Source of the DNA: Streptomyces sp. Edi2
Lineage (GTDB): Bacteria > Actinomycetota > Actinomycetes > Streptomycetales > Streptomycetaceae
Assembly (NCBI RefSeq): GCF_040253635.1
Contig: NZ_JBEJGX010000003.1
Location: 5,543,501-5,607,500, forward strand
Direction: 5' to 3'
DNA length: 64,000 bases
Shown here: positions 1 through 9,306 of the stretch, piece by piece
How positions within the stretch are numbered: position 1 is the first letter of the stretch
Layout: each line of letters opens with the position of its first letter
Program-made: the position numbers and the translations under genes
The notes under the pieces: generated by a model
What the model saw: the letters and a program-made list of their open reading frames with translations, nothing else
The model's database searches: none
What the model was told of the DNA's origin: nothing

Positions 1-881
1 AACGGCGTCGCGTAGTCGAGACGGTCCGTGCCGATCCTGGCCGCTGCCGCGCTCGCCATCGCGAGCAGATCCCGTACCGCGTCGCGCCGGTCCAGGCGGA
101 CCGCGGCCGTTGCCGCACGGAGCAGCAAAACTCCCCACAGGGCCAGTTCGAGCGGTGGGGAGCGGAATCCCGGCTCGATGCGTTCGGCGGCGTTCAGCGC
201 GACGCGTTCGGCGTCGGCCAGCCGCCCCTGTTTGGTGAGCACCCAGGCAAGGGTGGAGAAGCCGGCGGTCTCCAGGTGAGGATCGTCCCCCTGGGCCGCC
301 GCTGTCATCGACCGTTCCAGGGCGGTGAAGGCGGCGTCCTCCTTGCCCAGTGCCGTCAGCGTCGTGGCGGCGACCTGATAGGCCTCGGCCAGGACCGAGT
401 GGGCCGCGGCAGCCTCGGCCCCGGTGGTGGCGCGGGCGGCCGCCTTGGCATCCCTGATCAACTGCGGCAGCAGCGCGCCGATTTCCGCCATCCGTCCCTC
501 GCGGCGAATGTGTTCCGTCGAACGCAGGGAGGCCTGCAGCGCCGCGATGCCCGGCGGGTCCTCGGGGTCCGGATCGTCGCCCAGGAGGTCGGACACGGGC
601 GAGACGGCCTGGCGCAGCGCCAGTACGGAGGGCTGTTCGCCCTCACTGCGCACCTCGAAGGTGGCAGGCTGCCCGACGAGCGCGGACGGCTCCACGTCCA
701 GGGCTCTGGCCAGCGCGTTGAGCGTCGTGAGCCGCGCTGTGCGGCGTACGCCCTGCTCGAGCTTCCGGACGGTGTCGACGCACAGGCCCGCCCGCTCGGC
801 GAGGGTCTCCTGCGTCAGCTTCCGGCGTGCGCGCAGCCGGGCGATGCGCTCACCGATGCCGGGCTCCTCGGACAACTCCAT
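1..881 (-). CDS. XRE-family HTH regulator with TPR-like C-terminus (3' end cut by window)
   Basis: Read right to left from ATG at 881, the frame stays open to the window edge, so the C-terminus is missing. Residues about 9-65 form a Cro/C1-type helix-turn-helix (RIARLRARRKLTQETLAERA, then a recognition helix containing DTVRKLEQG). The remainder is alanine-rich and helical, with paired helices that look like degenerate tetratricopeptide repeats. This architecture is common in Streptomyces regulators that sense peptides or partner proteins, but no ligand can be inferred here. A G-rich stretch about six bases upstream of the ATG may serve as ribosome binding site; GTG at 887 is a possible alternative start. 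Confidence 0.75.
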   Translation of the reverse strand, partial: MELSEEPGIGERIARLRARRKLTQETLAERAGLCVDTVRKLEQGVRRTARLTTLNALARALDVEPSALVGQPATFEVRSEGEQPSVLALRQAVSPVSDLLGDDPDPEDPPGIAALQASLRSTEHIRREGRMAEIGALLPQLIRDAKAAARATTGAEAAAAHSVLAEAYQVAATTLTALGKEDAAFTALERSMTAAAQGDDPHLETAGFSTLAWVLTKQGRLADAERVALNAAERIEPGFRSPPLELALWGVLLLRAATAAVRLDRRDAVRDLLAMASAAAARIGTDRLDYATP

Positions 882-1083
882 GGCCACCCCCGCGAGAAGG
901 ACGTACCGACCACGCTACGCCCGTGCACGGTGCCCACGCCCCCGGGTGCCCTCGTTCCGGGGAGCCCGGCCTGATCGGCTGACCCCATGGCACGCGAGGT
1001 GTATCCCGGGCACATCACCTGAGACGCGGGGCGCGAAGCCGACGGCGAACACGGCCATTTCTGCCCGATTCCGGGCAGAAAAT

Positions 1084-1113
1084 CTGGACGTTTCGGAGGG
1101 TTCGCTCTAGTGT
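1084..1113 (+). promoter_or_regulatory. Probable promoter of the HAD phosphatase gene
   Basis: CTGGAC at 1084-1089 and TAGTGT at 1108-1113 are 18 bases apart and resemble the principal-sigma consensus of Streptomyces. Transcription would begin around 1120, giving either a leaderless message from ATG 1122 or a very short leader for ATG 1140. Confidence 0.4.
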
Positions 1114-1139
1114 GATCGCTCATGATCAAGGACATCCGT

Positions 1140-1814
1140 ATGCGTCCGCTCCCCACCGACGCCGAGGCCGTGGTCTTCGACTGCGACGGGTTGCTGGTCG
1201 ACACCGAGGCCTGCGCGACCGTGGCGGAAACGGCCATCTTCGCGGCGCACGGCCATCCCTTCGGACCGGAACAGAAAGCCCTGGTCATCGGCCGCACCGT
1301 GGAGGCCGCCGGAGAGGCCATGGCGCAGTACTTCGGGCGCCCTGACGCCGGTGCCGAACTCGCCGCCGAACTCCTCCAACGGGTCCGCAAGGAGCTGTCC
1401 CGAGGCGCCGCGGCCCTCCCGGGGGCAAAAGACCTGGTGCGCGCCTGCCGGGCGGCCGTCCCCGTCGCCGTGGCCAGCAACAGCCCTCGCGAACTGCTCG
1501 ACGCGGCGCTGCGGTCGGCCGGCCTCGCCGACTGCTTCACCCACTCGTTCGCCGCCGACGAGGTGCGTTCCCCCAAGCCCGCACCGGAGCTCTACCTCAC
1601 GGCATGCGCGGCACTCGGTGTGGCCCCGGAGCGTTCCGTCGCCTTCGAGGACTCGGCCACCGGCATCGCCTCGGCGCGTGCTGCCGGGCTCTACGTCGTG
1701 GCCGTACCGTCCCTTCCGGGAGCCGACCTCGACCACGATTGGCTGGCCGGCAGCCTGGCCGACCTCGAATTGCGGGACTGGGCCAGGGGGCTGGGTCAGG
1801 AAACCGGGGTGTGA
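1140..1814 (+). CDS. HAD-superfamily hydrolase (beta-phosphoglucomutase/phosphatase-like)
   Basis: A 224-residue HAD subfamily IA protein with all four motifs: FDCDG near residue 13 (nucleophile Asp14 and acid/base Asp16), ASNS for motif II, the lysine in SPKPAPELY for motif III, and FEDSATG for motif IV. The helical insert between motifs I and II indicates a C1 cap, as in phosphoglycolate phosphatase or beta-phosphoglucomutase. The substrate, probably a small phosphorylated metabolite, cannot be read from sequence. ATG 1140 is preferred because AAGGA lies seven bases upstream; ATG 1122, six codons earlier, could be used as a leaderless start. The gene stands alone, convergent with the next. 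Confidence 0.85.
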   Translation: MRPLPTDAEAVVFDCDGLLVDTEACATVAETAIFAAHGHPFGPEQKALVIGRTVEAAGEAMAQYFGRPDAGAELAAELLQRVRKELSRGAAALPGAKDLVRACRAAVPVAVASNSPRELLDAALRSAGLADCFTHSFAADEVRSPKPAPELYLTACAALGVAPERSVAFEDSATGIASARAAGLYVVAVPSLPGADLDHDWLAGSLADLELRDWARGLGQETGV

Positions 1815-1920
1815 CACCGCCGGCTGACCCGGCCTCTTCGAGCCCGCACACAACGCTGCTGCACGGCGCGTCCGCTCAGGTCCTGGACGGCGCGCATGCG
1901 CCGCCTGCGCACGGCGCCCC

Positions 1921-2967
1921 CTACAGACCCCCGCCCCGTCCCACCGCCGCCGCCCGCAACCCCTCCGTCCGCAGAGCGCCGTACGTGCCGAAGCCGCGGC
2001 CGGTGGCCAGGACGACCACCGAGGTCATGGCCGCCAGGGCGTAGGCCGTCGTGGCCAGCGACAGGGCGCCCTGCGGGGTCTCGAAGGAGCGGTTGAAGAA
2101 GTCCGTCACCGTCAGCAGGACGACCGTCCGCACGGTGATGTACAGCTCCAGCGCGGCGAACACCAGGAGCGCGCCGCGCACTTCCCGTCGTCCGTTTATG
2201 GCCAGCACCCCGAGGACGAGGAGGGCGAGCACCGATCCGACGGTGGTGAACGGGCTGGGCGCCGCCAGGTCGAGGGTGCCGAGCACCGAGCCGTCGACCG
2301 CGTCATGCAGGTAGTGGCCCAGGTCCCCCTCGGGGGTCGTCAGATCGCTGACGAGCCAGCCGGTGCGTGCCAGGCACATCAGCAGGAACAGCACCCCGCA
2401 GATCCGGGACGGGCGGCGCCGCCAGGTTTCCGGGCCGTCCGCCGCCGGGGTGGACGGGTGACCGCCGCGCCGGCGCTCGGTGGCCGGGAACATCGTGCAC
2501 AGCACGACCAGCGCCACCACCAGCCCCAGCCCACGGGTGGCGAGCACCCAGCCGCCCAGCGGGTCGTGGCCGTACAGGTCGCGGTAGGCGGCGTCGAAGA
2601 GGCCCACGCCCTCCCGCAGGGAGACGGCGAGCAGCACCCAGCCCGACAGCAACGCCGCGGAGCGCGCCACCCGCCGCCGGGCCAGAGCCAGCCCGGCGAT
2701 CACCAGGAACCCGACGGTGATGGCCCATTCGTACGGGCCGAGGATCTGGGTCGTGGGGGAGGCGCCCGGGTTGAACAGGCCCTCCAGGAAGTCCCAGACG
2801 TTGCCGTCCCCTTGGGTGATGCCGTAGGCGGTCCAGGCGAGCAGCACACCGGAGTAGAGGGCGAGGGCCGCGGCGGTCGTGCGGTAGGCGGCGCCGTGCT
2901 CCGGGGCGGCCCGGCCCGGATCGGGGCCCGGACGGACATCCACCGTTCCACCGTCCTGCATCACCAT
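1921..2967 (-). CDS. Polytopic membrane protein of unknown function
   Basis: A 348-residue protein with about seven hydrophobic helices, for example ALALYSGVLLAWTAYGI, WAITVGFLVIAGLALA and GLVVALVVLCTMF, separated by short charged loops. I recognise no catalytic motif. The start is placed at ATG 2967, preceded by a GGGGG stretch; an in-frame ATG six bases later is equally possible, and the frame stays open further upstream. It is divergent from the Ser/Thr kinase gene and shares a 300-bp upstream region containing a perfect TTGACA box on the minus strand near 3034. The paired layout hints at, but does not prove, a functional link to the kinase. Confidence 0.7.
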   Translation of the reverse strand: MVMQDGGTVDVRPGPDPGRAAPEHGAAYRTTAAALALYSGVLLAWTAYGITQGDGNVWDFLEGLFNPGASPTTQILGPYEWAITVGFLVIAGLALARRRVARSAALLSGWVLLAVSLREGVGLFDAAYRDLYGHDPLGGWVLATRGLGLVVALVVLCTMFPATERRRGGHPSTPAADGPETWRRRPSRICGVLFLLMCLARTGWLVSDLTTPEGDLGHYLHDAVDGSVLGTLDLAAPSPFTTVGSVLALLVLGVLAINGRREVRGALLVFAALELYITVRTVVLLTVTDFFNRSFETPQGALSLATTAYALAAMTSVVVLATGRGFGTYGALRTEGLRAAAVGRGGGL

Positions 2968-3109
2968 GACCGACCCCCGATCCGCTTCTCGTGGCCACCG
3001 CACCGGTTGTTCCCGTACGACAGCCTCACTGTGTCAAGGACGGTGGAAGAGCAGGTGGAGGTTCCACCCCGTGTGTCGTGCGGTCCGGGGTTCCCGGCGG
3101 TCTGCCCGA

Positions 3110-3147
3110 CAACTGCCTCCCATGGGGGCAGTGCGGCAACTGCCCCC
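3110..3147. repeat. Nested inverted repeats between divergent genes
   Basis: GGGGGCAGT at 3124-3132 is perfectly complementary to ACTGCCCCC at 3139-3147 around a six-base loop. A third related copy, ACTGCC, lies just before it, so two alternative hairpins are possible. The site lies in the leader or promoter region of the divergent membrane-protein and kinase genes and could be an operator or attenuator. Confidence 0.4.
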
Positions 3148-3274
3148 GCAGGACGGGGGATCACGGTGCGCCGGGCCGGGGGGGGGGCCGGGTCGGCGCT
3201 GGGTCCCGGGCGACCTTGGCCGGTCCCCGAGGTGACGCCCTTCCGGTGGGGGACCGGTGCGGGAAGATGGGCCC

Positions 3275-5461
3275 ATGGGGATCTTCGGGGGCGAGGGCCG
3301 GCTGATCGGTGGCCGGTACCGCCTGGGAGTACGGCTGGGCCGTGGCGGTATGGGGACGGTCTGGCGCGCCACCGACGAGCTGCTGGCCCGCCAAGTCGCG
3401 GTCAAGGAACTGCACTTGGACGAGGGCGAGGACGAGTGCGTGGAGGGCGGGGCGGCCGAGGGCGCGAGCGGGCCGGAGCCGCGGGTGCAGCGTGAGCGGG
3501 CGATGCGGGAGGCGCGGACGGTCGCCGGGATCAAGCACCCGAATGTGATTGTCGTGCACGACGTCGTCGAGCAGGACGGCCGGCCGTGGATCGTGATGGA
3601 GCTGGTGGAGGGCCCGTCGCTGGCCGACCGGCTGCAGAGCGGCGGGCCGGTCGCGCCGCGCGAGGCCGCCCGGATCGGTGTCGCGCTGCTGGGCGCGCTG
3701 CGGGCCGCGCACACCCGCGGGGTGCTGCACCGCGACATCAAGCCCGCCAACGTCCTGATGGAGTCGGGCACCGGCCGGGTCGTGCTCACCGACTTCGGCA
3801 TCGCCCAGGTCCCCGGTGTCACCACGCTGACCGACACCGGCGGCTTCGTCGGCTCGCCCGAATACACCGCGCCGGAACGGATGTCAGGACGCGGCACGGG
3901 GCCCGAGGCCGATCTCTGGTCGCTCGGGGTGCTGCTGTGCGCCGCGCTCAGCGGAGCCTCGCCGTTCCACCGCGACTCGTTGGGCGGTGTGCTGCATGCC
4001 GTGGTGTACGAGGACATCGAATTCCCGGAGGCCGCACGGGCGTTGCGCGCCGTCGTCGAGGGGCTGCTGGAACGCGATCCGGAGCGCCGGCTCGGGGTCG
4101 CCGAGACGGAGCGGCTGTTACGGGGCTATCTGCGGTCGGGCCGCTCTCCGGAGCGGGGGGCGGGCGACCAGGGGGCCGGTCGCGATCACGGTCTTGGTCG
4201 CGGGGGCGGTCGTAGGGGTGGTCCCGGGGGTGGTCACGACGGTGGCCATGATCGCGGCCACGGTCACGGTCACAGCTACGGCCACGGCCGCGCGGGTGAG
4301 GGGAGTGGCGGGGCCGTGGGCCGCGCCGCCGAGGCCGTGGCGGGGGTGAGCGGGCCGCCGGGACCGGCCGGGCCCCGCCCCGGGGGTCCTCATGCCCCGC
4401 ACCACCCCGGGCCCGACGCCCACGCCTCCCCGTACGACGGGCCCGGCGACGGCCTGCCGGGTGAACATCCGCCGAGTGAACACCGGGCAAATGAACACCC
4501 GCCCAGCGAGGACCCGTTGGCCGCCGGCACGCCCTCCCCGGCCCCCTCCGGCCCCGGCCGTACGTCCTCCGGAGACGAAAGCGGGAGCGGAGACGGCGGT
4601 GAAGGCGGCGGTGAACACGGTGGTGCAGTCGCCAGGCAGCCGGCCGCCCGCGCGGGCGGGCGCGCAGGCGGCCGGGCCCCGGTCGCGCCGATCCGTGCCG
4701 CGCTCGACGACCGGGCGCTGGCGGCGGCCGCCCGGCCGCACACCGGCCGGCTCCGCACCGCCCTGCTGGTGGCGCTCGCGGCGGTGGTGATCGGCGGCGC
4801 GGGCGCGGGCCTCGCCGTCCTGCTGATGCACCGGAACGGGAGCGGCGGCCCAACCGGCGGCCCAATCGGCGGCGCAACCGACGGCCGGTCCCCGCAAGCT
4901 TCGGACGCGGGGCGGGGGCCGGGACCGGGACCTGCGCGGACTCCCGGCTCTGGCCCCGGCACCGCACAGCCCACCGTCACGGTCACCGCGCCGCCCTCCC
5001 GGCCCACCGGCACGATCCCCGCCGGCTACCGCCTCGTCCACGACCCGGGCGGCTTCGTGCTCGCCGTACCGGACGGCTTCATCCGCTCGTACGAGAACGG
5101 CCGCGTCTACTACTCCTCGCAGGGGAGACGGTTCCGGATCGGCATCCAGCTGCAGAAGCGGGTGCCGGACGGACCGCTGGGGGCGATGCGGACGGCGGAC
5201 GCGGAGGGCCCCGCGCACTACCGCGGCTACCGTCAGGGGCGGGTCACCGAGACCACCCACAACGGGCTCCGGGCCGGGCGCTGGGAGTTCGTCTGGGACG
5301 GCGGTGCGCAGGACGGCGGCCCCCGCTGCACCGACGACCTCAGCTGGGACGAGGGCGGCCGGATGATCGACGTGTGGATCTCCTCCCCGGCCGGCGCGCG
5401 CACCGAGGCCGCGCGGCACTTCGACACCGCGCTCGACGCGTTCCGGCTGACCGGGGCGTGA
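3275..5461 (+). CDS. Transmembrane Ser/Thr protein kinase (Hanks/PknB type)
   Basis: The N-terminal 280 residues are a complete Hanks kinase: P-loop GRGGMG, the lysine of VAVKEL, catalytic loop HRDIKPAN, DFGIA, and an APE-like PER. A charged low-complexity insert follows the lysine. A 200-residue linker rich in Gly, His, Asp and Pro leads to one membrane helix at about residues 494-518. The remaining 210 residues form an extracytoplasmic domain, beginning near a GYRLVHDPGGF motif, that is not PASTA. It probably phosphorylates cytoplasmic targets in response to an external cue. ATG 3275 is chosen because GGAAG lies eight bases upstream; the GTG at 3257 is less well placed. A paralogue lies at 22.5 kb. 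Confidence 0.9.
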   Translation: MGIFGGEGRLIGGRYRLGVRLGRGGMGTVWRATDELLARQVAVKELHLDEGEDECVEGGAAEGASGPEPRVQRERAMREARTVAGIKHPNVIVVHDVVEQDGRPWIVMELVEGPSLADRLQSGGPVAPREAARIGVALLGALRAAHTRGVLHRDIKPANVLMESGTGRVVLTDFGIAQVPGVTTLTDTGGFVGSPEYTAPERMSGRGTGPEADLWSLGVLLCAALSGASPFHRDSLGGVLHAVVYEDIEFPEAARALRAVVEGLLERDPERRLGVAETERLLRGYLRSGRSPERGAGDQGAGRDHGLGRGGGRRGGPGGGHDGGHDRGHGHGHSYGHGRAGEGSGGAVGRAAEAVAGVSGPPGPAGPRPGGPHAPHHPGPDAHASPYDGPGDGLPGEHPPSEHRANEHPPSEDPLAAGTPSPAPSGPGRTSSGDESGSGDGGEGGGEHGGAVARQPAARAGGRAGGRAPVAPIRAALDDRALAAAARPHTGRLRTALLVALAAVVIGGAGAGLAVLLMHRNGSGGPTGGPIGGATDGRSPQASDAGRGPGPGPARTPGSGPGTAQPTVTVTAPPSRPTGTIPAGYRLVHDPGGFVLAVPDGFIRSYENGRVYYSSQGRRFRIGIQLQKRVPDGPLGAMRTADAEGPAHYRGYRQGRVTETTHNGLRAGRWEFVWDGGAQDGGPRCTDDLSWDEGGRMIDVWISSPAGARTEAARHFDTALDAFRLTGA

Positions 5462-5597
5462 CCGGGGCCGTGACCCGGGGCGTGACCGGGGCCGTGATCG
5501 TGTGACCCGGGGCCCCGGTCCTCCCAGACCAGCCCCCTTGCGGCCAGCGGACACTGGCGTGATGGTGCGTACGGAGTGAAAACTCATTACTCCCGGG

Positions 5598-5626
5598 TAC
5601 ACAAAGCGTCCGGGGAGGAATACGCT
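5598..5626 (+). promoter_or_regulatory. Promoter of gabD2, probably giving a leaderless mRNA
   Basis: TACACA at 5598-5603 and TACGCT at 5621-5626 are exactly 17 bases apart. ATG 5634 starts seven bases after the -10 box, so the first transcribed base and the first codon probably coincide. Just upstream of the -35 box, GGAGT (5573-5577) and ACTCC (5589-5593) form a short inverted repeat with a nested ACTC direct repeat, a possible regulator site. Confidence 0.5.
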
Positions 5627-5633
5627 CGCCGAC

Positions 5634-7382
5634 ATGACGGACTCGCAGGACACCGGAACAGCCTCCGCCGAGGCCCCCGCCGCGACCCCGGAGGTCACCG
5701 CCCCGGAGGCCACCGCCCCCGAGGCGCCCGCCAAGACTCCCGCGGCCGCCGAGACTCCCGCGGCCGACGAGGCCCCCGCCGCGCCCGCCGCCCCCGCCGA
5801 CGGCAACCCGGTCGCCGCCACCCCGGCGGGCGCCCGTACCGCGGCGGATGTGGTCACCCCCGAACTCGCCGCCCGGCTCACCCGCGGTGTGGTCGGCGCG
5901 GGCCGCACCGCCAACCACAGCCCGTTCACCGGCGAGAAGCTGGCCGACCTGCCCGAGTCCACCCCCGAGGACGTCGCCACCGCCTTCGAGCGGGCCCGCG
6001 CCGCCCAGGAGCGCTGGGCCAGGGTCCCGGTCAAGCAGCGCGCCGCGGTCCTGCTCCGCTTCCACGACCTGGTGCTGCGCCGCCAGGCCGAAGTGCTCGA
6101 CCTGATCCAGCTGGAGACCGGCAAGGCGCGGCTGCACGCCCATGAGGAGGTGCAGGCGGTCACCGTCACCGCCCGCCACTACGGCCGCAAGGCCCATGCC
6201 TACCTCAAGCCCAAGGCCCGCACCGGCGTCGTACCGACCCTCACCAAGGTCACCGAACTCCGCCAGCCCCGGGGCGTGGTGGGGCAGATAGCCCCCTGGA
6301 ACTATCCCTTCGAGCTCTCCGTGGGCGACGCCCTGCCGGCCTTCGTCGCGGGCAACGCCGTCGTCATGAAGCCCGACACCGAGACCGCGCTGACCGCGCT
6401 GTGGGCCAGGGAACAGCTCATCGAGGCCGGGCTGCCGGAGGACGTCTGGCAGGTCGTGCTGGGCGAGGGCCCGGTCGTCGGCCCCGCCGTCGTCGAGCAC
6501 GCCGACTACGTCTCCTTCACCGGCTCGACCCGTACGGGCCGCGAGGTCGCCCAGGGCGCCGCCGCCCGGCTGGTCGGCGTCTCCCTCGAACTCGGCGGCA
6601 AGAACGCCATGCTGGTGCTGAAGGACGCCGACGTGGAGAAGGCCGCCGCCGGCGCCGTCCGCGGCTGCTTCGCCTCCGCCGGCCAGCTGTGCATCTCCAT
6701 CGAGCGGCTGTACGTCCACGAGTCCATCGCCGACGACTTCCTCCAGCGGTTCGCCGCCCGGACGAAGGCGATGCGGCTGGGCAACTCCCTCGCCTACGGC
6801 GCCGACATGGGCTCCCTGGTCGGCGAGCGCCAGCTGGAGACCGTCACCCGCCATGTCGAGGAGGCCGTCGCCAAGGGCGCCCGGCTGGTTGCCGGCGGCC
6901 GCCCCCGCCCCGATATCGGCCCGCTGTTCTACGAGCCGACCATCCTCGACGGCGTGCAGGCCCCGATGGCGGTCTGCGACGAGGAGACCTTCGGCCCGGT
7001 CGTCTCGATCTACCGCTTCAGCGACGAGGACGAGGCGGTGGCGCTCGCCAACGCCACCCCGTACGGGCTGAATTCCAGCGTCTGGACCAAGGACGGCCGC
7101 CGCGGGCGCGCGGTCGCCGCCCGGCTGCGCACGGGCACGGTCAACGTCAATGAGTCCTACGCCGCCGGATACGCGAGCGTGCAGGCGCCGATGGGCGGCA
7201 TGGGCGACTCGGGCCTGGGCCGCCGGCACGGCTCCGAGGGCATCCTCAAGTACACCGAGGCGCAGACCGTCGCCCATCAGCGCCTGATGCCGCTGGCACC
7301 GTCCTTCGGCATGACCGACGAGAAGTACGCACAGTTCATGACCCGCAGCCTGCGCGCGATGAAGGCGTTCCGACTCCGCTAA
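5634..7382 (+). CDS. gabD2: Succinate-semialdehyde dehydrogenase, GabD2 type
   Basis: Oxidises succinate semialdehyde to succinate with NAD(P)+, feeding 4-aminobutyrate carbon into the TCA cycle in the cytoplasm. The aldehyde dehydrogenase core is intact: APWNYPF, the FTGST nucleotide-binding turn, catalytic-base Glu319 in LELGGKN and nucleophile Cys353 in GQLCIS, with the usual 34-residue spacing. The sequence resembles mycobacterial GabD2 more than E. coli GabD. The first 65 residues are an Ala/Pro/Thr/Glu-rich low-complexity extension that is not part of the family fold and may be disordered. The next gene, a GMC oxidoreductase, starts 19 bases after the stop with AGGGAG between, so the two are likely one operon. 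Confidence 0.9.
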   Translation: MTDSQDTGTASAEAPAATPEVTAPEATAPEAPAKTPAAAETPAADEAPAAPAAPADGNPVAATPAGARTAADVVTPELAARLTRGVVGAGRTANHSPFTGEKLADLPESTPEDVATAFERARAAQERWARVPVKQRAAVLLRFHDLVLRRQAEVLDLIQLETGKARLHAHEEVQAVTVTARHYGRKAHAYLKPKARTGVVPTLTKVTELRQPRGVVGQIAPWNYPFELSVGDALPAFVAGNAVVMKPDTETALTALWAREQLIEAGLPEDVWQVVLGEGPVVGPAVVEHADYVSFTGSTRTGREVAQGAAARLVGVSLELGGKNAMLVLKDADVEKAAAGAVRGCFASAGQLCISIERLYVHESIADDFLQRFAARTKAMRLGNSLAYGADMGSLVGERQLETVTRHVEEAVAKGARLVAGGRPRPDIGPLFYEPTILDGVQAPMAVCDEETFGPVVSIYRFSDEDEAVALANATPYGLNSSVWTKDGRRGRAVAARLRTGTVNVNESYAAGYASVQAPMGGMGDSGLGRRHGSEGILKYTEAQTVAHQRLMPLAPSFGMTDEKYAQFMTRSLRAMKAFRLR

Positions 7383-7401
7383 AACTCAGCAGGGAGAGCC
7401 A

Positions 7402-9306
7402 GTGCCCCAGGAGAACTCTGCCCGGAACCAGGACGCGAACGGCGGCCGGGACGCCCAGGACGGCCAGGACGCCCAGGACGCCCAGGACGGCCGGGACGGC
7501 CATGACGACGACCACGGCTACGACTACGACGTGCTCGTCGTCGGCTCCGGCTTCGGCGGCTCGGTCTCCGCGCTCCGGCTGACCGAGAAGGGCTACCGCG
7601 TCGGCGTCCTGGAGGCCGGCCGCCGCTTCACCCGGCAGACGCTGCCGAAGAACTCCTGGGACATCCGCAACTACCTGTGGGCCCCGGCGCTCGGCTGCTA
7701 CGGCATCCAGCGGGTGCATCTGCTCGGCAACGTCATGGTGCTCGCCGGAGCCGGGGTCGGCGGCGGCTCGCTCAACTACGCCAACACCCTCTACGTCCCG
7801 CCGAAGCAGTTCTTCGAGGACCAGCAGTGGGGCCACATCACCGACTGGCACGCGGAGTTGACGCCGTACTACGACCAGGCCAAACGCATGCTCGGGGTGC
7901 GTCTCAACCCGACGATGACGCCCTCCGACGTCCACCTCAAGGAGACCGCCGAGAAGATGGGCGTCGGCGACTCCTTCCACTTTGCGCCGGTGGGCGTCTT
8001 CTTCGGGGACGGCCGGGACGCCGTCAGCGGGGAGGAGGCGGACGGGGCGTCGAAAACCGCGCCGGGTACAGAGGTCCCCGACCCGTACTTCGGCGGCAAG
8101 GGCCCCTCCCGTAAGGCGTGCACGGAGTGCGGGGAGTGCATGACCGGCTGCCGGCACGGCGCCAAGAACACCCTCAACGAGAACTACCTCCACCTCGCCG
8201 AGCAGGCAGGGGCCGTGATCCACCCCATGACCTCGGTCGTCACCGTCACCGAGGACTCCCGCGGCGGGTTCGCCGTCGCCACCCTGCCCACCGACAACAA
8301 GCGCACCGGCCGGGGCCGCACCTTCACCGCCCGCCGGGTCGTCCTCGCGGCCGGTACGTACGGCACCCAGACCCTGCTGCACAAGATGAAGGACAGCGGA
8401 CTGCTCCCCGGCCTCTCCGGCTGGCTCGGCGAGCTGACCCGTACCAACTCCGAGGCGCTGGTGGGCGCCCAGACCGACAACCGCCGCTACCGCAAGCGGC
8501 ACGGCGCGGAGAAGGCCGACTTCACCAAGGGCGTGGCGATCACGTCGTCGATCCACCCCGACGAGAACACCCACATCGAACCGGTGCGCTACGGCAAGGG
8601 CTCCAACGCGATGGGGGGCATGACGATCCTCCAGGTCCCCTACCGGCCCGCCGGACGCGTCGCGGGCTGGTTGGGCAACGTGGCCCGCCACCCCTGGCTG
8701 GCGCTCCGCTCGCTCTCCAACCGCCGCTGGTCGGAGCGGACCATCATCGGCCTGGTCATGCAGTCCCTCGACAACTCCCTGACGACGTACCGGAAGCCGA
8801 AGGGGCTGGGCAAGGGCCTGCTCACCGCACGCCAGGGGCACGGGGCCCCAAACCCGAATCAGATTCCCGAGGCCACCCGGGCGGCGACGCTGCTGTCCGA
8901 GGAGATCAACGGCTTCGCGGGCTCCAACATCGGGGAGCTGATGGGCACCCCGCTCACCGCGCACTTCCTGGGCGGCTGCCCGATCGGCGAGGACGCGGAC
9001 CACGGCGTCCTCGACCCGTACCACCGCCTCTACGGCCACCCGGGCATCTCGGTCGTCGACGGCTCCGCGGTCTCCGCCAACCTCGGCGTCAACCCGTCCC
9101 TGACCATCACCGCACAGGCCGAGCGCGCGATGTCGCTGTGGCCCAACAAGGGCGAGCCGGACCCGCGCCCCGCCCCTGGCCGGGCCTACCGGCGGCTGGC
9201 GCCCGTCGAACCGGTCCGCCCCGCGGTCCCTCCCCAGGCCTTCGGCGCACTGAACCTCCCGTTCCTGGCCGTCCCGCCGGTGCCACCGAAGAAGTCCCTG
9301 ACGTAG
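7402..9306 (+). CDS. choD: Cholesterol-oxidase-type GMC oxidoreductase (ChoD-like)
   Basis: A 634-residue FAD enzyme of the glucose-methanol-choline superfamily. The dinucleotide fold VVGSGFGGS lies near residue 50, after a Gln/Asp/Gly-rich disordered start. The family C-terminus (VVDGSAVSANLGVNPS) is intact. Whole segments such as LGCYGIQRVH and AGAGVGGGSLNYANT recall M. tuberculosis ChoD (Rv3409c), once called cholesterol oxidase but with debated substrate. A cysteine cluster CTECGECMTGC fits the CxxCxxCxxxC pattern of ferredoxin-type iron-sulfur sites and is also present in ChoD as I remember it. No export signal is visible, so it is probably cytoplasmic. The start is GTG 7402 with AGGGAG five bases upstream. 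It follows gabD2 closely. Confidence 0.85.
   Translation: MPQENSARNQDANGGRDAQDGQDAQDAQDGRDGHDDDHGYDYDVLVVGSGFGGSVSALRLTEKGYRVGVLEAGRRFTRQTLPKNSWDIRNYLWAPALGCYGIQRVHLLGNVMVLAGAGVGGGSLNYANTLYVPPKQFFEDQQWGHITDWHAELTPYYDQAKRMLGVRLNPTMTPSDVHLKETAEKMGVGDSFHFAPVGVFFGDGRDAVSGEEADGASKTAPGTEVPDPYFGGKGPSRKACTECGECMTGCRHGAKNTLNENYLHLAEQAGAVIHPMTSVVTVTEDSRGGFAVATLPTDNKRTGRGRTFTARRVVLAAGTYGTQTLLHKMKDSGLLPGLSGWLGELTRTNSEALVGAQTDNRRYRKRHGAEKADFTKGVAITSSIHPDENTHIEPVRYGKGSNAMGGMTILQVPYRPAGRVAGWLGNVARHPWLALRSLSNRRWSERTIIGLVMQSLDNSLTTYRKPKGLGKGLLTARQGHGAPNPNQIPEATRAATLLSEEINGFAGSNIGELMGTPLTAHFLGGCPIGEDADHGVLDPYHRLYGHPGISVVDGSAVSANLGVNPSLTITAQAERAMSLWPNKGEPDPRPAPGRAYRRLAPVEPVRPAVPPQAFGALNLPFLAVPPVPPKKSLT

Noticed and set aside
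276..1110. Long plus-strand reading frames opposite the XRE regulator
   Set aside because: They are antisense shadows of the high-GC regulator gene: low-complexity Arg/Ser/Gly-rich products, no ribosome sites.
5340..7277. A 645-codon minus-strand frame through gabD2
   Set aside because: It is an antisense shadow caused by third-position GC; the plus-strand aldehyde dehydrogenase is unmistakable.
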